Source: Shimia sp051201625 (GTDB lineage: Bacteria; Pseudomonadota; Alphaproteobacteria; Rhodobacterales; Rhodobacteraceae). From it: 64,000 nt of DNA. Below, piece after piece: positions 61,988-64,000 of this stretch. The stretch is from NCBI RefSeq assembly GCF_051201625.1, contig NZ_CP179203.1, forward strand, positions 3,224,001-3,288,000. The letters are read 5' to 3'. The first letter of the stretch is position 1, and each line of letters begins with the position of its first letter. Made by a program: the position numbers and the translations under genes. The notes under the pieces were generated by a model that was not told the origin of the DNA, made no database searches, and was given only the letters and a program-made list of their open reading frames with translations.

Positions 61988-62818
61988 ATGGAGTGTAAGG
62001 ACATGACAAAACTTTTCGCCTTGGCGCTGGCATCGTGCGCGCTGTTTAACACAGCGGCAAATGCTGACGAAAATTGTGCAAATGGCAAGACGCTCACCAA
62101 TGGCAAGTTTACGATCGCCACTGGCAACCCCGCATATTATCCGTGGGTCATGGACGACGCACCAGAGAGTGGTCAAGGTTTCGAGGCTGCCGTAGCGTAC
62201 GCATTGGTGAGTGAAATGGGTTTCACGGCGAATGACGTCATTTGGGTCCGGTCTTCTTTCGACGAAGCAATCCAACCCGGCACCAAGAATTTTGATATCA
62301 ATATGCAGCAGTATTCAATAACACCTGAACGGCAGGAGGTTGTTGACTTTTCGATGCCTTACTACTCCGCCCCCATGGCTGTCCTTGTCAGTCCGAGTGC
62401 AGTTAACACCCAGCCCACCATGTCCGCACTGAAAGAGTTAAAATGGGGAGCCGTGGGGTCAACCACGGCTGTCACAAAACTTTACGACGTTGTTAAACCT
62501 GACAGTGATCTCTTGCTCTATGGAGATAATGCAGACGTCAACGCCGCGATGAGCGCCAACCAAATTGATGCAGCACTATTTGATCTACCTACTGCACTTT
62601 TTCTCAGTGCCGTTATGATCGAAGGCTCCAAGGTTATAGGACAATTTCCAGCAGATGGCGGAGACAACCCTGATCAGTTTGGCATGTTGATGGAGAAGGG
62701 CAATCCGATCAAAGCATGCATCGATGATGCCCTGTCCAATATGAAAGAAAACGGCACACTAGCGGCAATCGAAGCTAAGTGGCTGCAGGATACGACCGGC
62801 GTTCCACTGATTGAATAA
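61988..62818 (+). CDS. ABC transporter substrate-binding protein, amino-acid type
   Basis: A 276-residue periplasmic binding protein of the solute-binding family 3. It has a signal peptide (from MTKLFALALASCALFNTAANA) and ERQEVVDFSMPYYSAPMAVLV, typical of polar amino acid binders. ATG at 61988 is chosen for its AAAAGGGG site; ATG at 62003 would give a shorter signal peptide but has a poor site spacing. Ligand unknown. It starts a three-gene transporter operon outside the photosynthesis cluster. Confidence 0.87.
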   Translation: MECKDMTKLFALALASCALFNTAANADENCANGKTLTNGKFTIATGNPAYYPWVMDDAPESGQGFEAAVAYALVSEMGFTANDVIWVRSSFDEAIQPGTKNFDINMQQYSITPERQEVVDFSMPYYSAPMAVLVSPSAVNTQPTMSALKELKWGAVGSTTAVTKLYDVVKPDSDLLLYGDNADVNAAMSANQIDAALFDLPTALFLSAVMIEGSKVIGQFPADGGDNPDQFGMLMEKGNPIKACIDDALSNMKENGTLAAIEAKWLQDTTGVPLIE

Positions 62819-62819
62819 C

Positions 62820-63653
62820 GTGGATAAAAACAACGCACCGAAAATGACGCGGCGCGAATACTATGAAAAACAACAACGTAAACGCGCCACTTTAATAGCA
62901 ACCGTCAGTACAATTTTTGTTGTGCTGGCATTTGTTGTGATCATTCCGCAAACTCCTGGTTGGGAGAAGGTTCAAAAGAGCTTTTTCAATGGTGATGTAC
63001 TTGCCAAATCATTTCCGAAATTACTGGATGCTTTCACAGTCAATATCATGATCTTTGCTTGGTCCGCGCCGGCTATTGCGGTGCTGGGTTTACTGATCGC
63101 GTTGGCACGTGACGCCAAATCACCGGCACTTTTCCCACTTCGGATTTTTGGAGCAGCCTTCACGGACGTATTTCGCGGCGTGCCAGTGATCCTTACTGTT
63201 TATCTAATCGGTTTTGGTATTCCGGGACTTGGTCTATCGCGACCATGGAATTCCCCATACATCTGGGGTTCACTTGCACTGATCCTCACATACTCCGCCT
63301 ATGTAGCCGAAATCTTTCGCTCGGGGATTGATAGCGTGCATCACTCACAGCGTGCGGCAGCACTATCACTGGGTTTGTCTGAGGGACAAGCAATGCGCGA
63401 CGTGATCCTTCCCCAGGCTATCCGCAACGTAGTTCCAAGCCAAATGAACATGCTGATCGCACTGCAGAAAGATGTGTCTCTGTTGAGCTTTATCGGACCT
63501 GTTGAAATTTTTCGACAGGCCGGCGTCTTCAAATCTTTGCTTGCGAACTTCACACCATACGTCGGGGCAGCAATCATCTTTTTAGTTCTGACAATCCCCG
63601 CCACTCGCTACGCCGATTACTTGATGGCACGCCAAACGCGGGAGCGGCGATAA
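62820..63653 (+). CDS. Amino-acid-type ABC transporter permease
   Basis: A 277-residue HisM/GlnP-type permease with five or six membrane helices. TDVFRGVPVILTVYLIGFGIPGLG and the cytoplasmic EAA loop AALSLGLSEGQAMRDVILPQAIRN (which contacts the ATPase) are visible. Start uncertain: GTG 62820 is used, with TTG 62811 and ATG 62844 as alternatives. Only one permease gene appears in the window, so it may form a homodimer or have a partner further right. Its stop overlaps the ATPase ATG (TAATG). Confidence 0.85.
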   Translation: MDKNNAPKMTRREYYEKQQRKRATLIATVSTIFVVLAFVVIIPQTPGWEKVQKSFFNGDVLAKSFPKLLDAFTVNIMIFAWSAPAIAVLGLLIALARDAKSPALFPLRIFGAAFTDVFRGVPVILTVYLIGFGIPGLGLSRPWNSPYIWGSLALILTYSAYVAEIFRSGIDSVHHSQRAAALSLGLSEGQAMRDVILPQAIRNVVPSQMNMLIALQKDVSLLSFIGPVEIFRQAGVFKSLLANFTPYVGAAIIFLVLTIPATRYADYLMARQTRERR

Positions 63654-64000
63654 TGCTGAAACTGCGACTGCGAGGCGTCGTTAAGCGCTTTGGAAATGTT
63701 ACTGTATGCGATGGCGTCGACCTTGACGTAGAAGAAGGTCAGTTAGTGTGCCTTATTGGCGCTTCTGGAGCTGGAAAGTCGACGCTTTTGAGATGCATCA
63801 ATTTGCTTGAACCAATTGATGAAGGTGAAATTCTCCTAGATAAGCAAGATATTGCTGTGCCTGGCCTTGATCCACAATCCGTGCGAACGCGGATCGGCAT
63901 TGTTTTTCAAAATTTCAATCTTTTTCCGCATATGACTGCACTTCAAAATGCAATGTTGGCTCCACGGCGTGTGCGCGGTTTATCACATGCGCAGATACAG
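63653..64000 (+). CDS. Amino-acid-type ABC transporter ATPase, N-terminal part (cut by window end)
   Basis: The first 116 residues of a GlnQ/HisP-like ATPase. Walker A IGASGAGKSTLLRCINLLE and the Q-loop IGIVFQNFNLFPHMTALQN are present; the signature motif and Walker B lie outside the window. It is coupled to the permease stop and completes the transporter. Confidence 0.9.
   Translation, partial: MLKLRLRGVVKRFGNVTVCDGVDLDVEEGQLVCLIGASGAGKSTLLRCINLLEPIDEGEILLDKQDIAVPGLDPQSVRTRIGIVFQNFNLFPHMTALQNAMLAPRRVRGLSHAQIQ

Noticed and set aside
1..64000. CRISPR arrays, insertion sequences, integrases, prophage genes
   Set aside because: No regular spaced repeats, transposase-like or integrase-like proteins were seen in any frame.

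Overview
The window holds an essentially complete photosynthesis gene cluster (PGC) of an aerobic anoxygenic phototrophic alphaproteobacterium, most likely a marine Rhodobacteraceae (Roseobacter-type) organism. Support comes from the gene order (bchFNBHLM-lhaA-puhABC-acsF-puhE-hemA; crtEF-bchCXYZ-pufQBALMX-dxs; crtA-bchIDO), from spheroidenone-type carotenoid genes (crtA, C, D, F), from a PpsR/PpaA regulator set, and from PpsR-type operators (TGT-N12-ACA) in most divergent promoter regions. Base composition looks moderate (about half G+C by eye). I do not assign a species.

Layout. 1-5.3 kb: end of a class V aminotransferase-like gene; a minus-strand set of nitronate monooxygenase, phosphotransferase, SDR and thioesterase genes; pirin; a TetR regulator. 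5.4-10.5 kb: small lipoprotein, hom, glpX, a truncated isochorismatase remnant, recJ and tRNA-Glu(UUC). 10.5-12.9 kb: hairpin-rich, largely non-coding DNA around one orphan receiver-like gene. 12.9-16 kb: regulatory block with ppsR flanked by two different B12-binding PpaA/AerR-type genes. 16.2-31.6 kb: plus-strand bch-puh operon ending in hemA. 31.6-35.3 kb: bciA-hemC (minus), hemE (plus), cytochrome c2 (minus). 35.4-39.3 kb: bchG, PucC-type carrier, bchP, idi. 39.3-51.5 kb: minus-strand superoperon crtE-crtF-bchC-X-Y-Z-pufQ-B-A-L-M-X-dxs. 51.6-57.1 kb: crtD-crtC (plus) and crtI-crtB-tspO (minus). 57.2-61.4 kb: crtA-bchI-bchD-bchO. 62.0-64.0 kb: an amino-acid-type ABC transporter, cut by the window end.

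How it works together. dxs and idi feed isoprenoid; crtE, B, I, C, D, F and A would make spheroidene/spheroidenone. hemA, C and E feed tetrapyrrole; bchIDH, bchM, acsF, bciA, bchLNB, bchF, bchXYZ, bchC, bchG and bchP make bacteriochlorophyll a. The only cyclase in the window is the oxygen-dependent AcsF (no bchE), which fits an aerobic phototroph. pufBA, pufLM and puhA encode LH1 and the reaction centre; pufQ, lhaA, puhB, puhC, puhE and bchO are assembly factors. The puf operon ends in a pufX-like gene and has no pufC, so the cytochrome c2 gene in the cluster is the likely electron donor. PpsR with two PpaA-like antirepressors probably gives light and redox control. One operator in the bchF promoter is overlapped by a perfect FNR-type box.

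Most notable observations: the pufX (not pufC) arrangement; the pair of PpaA paralogues; the FnrL/PpsR composite operator; strong hairpins between puf/puh cistrons and before dxs; three consecutive hairpins at 10.95-11.09 kb; and an isochorismatase remnant locked between glpX and recJ. All homology calls are recognition by eye; no database search was run.
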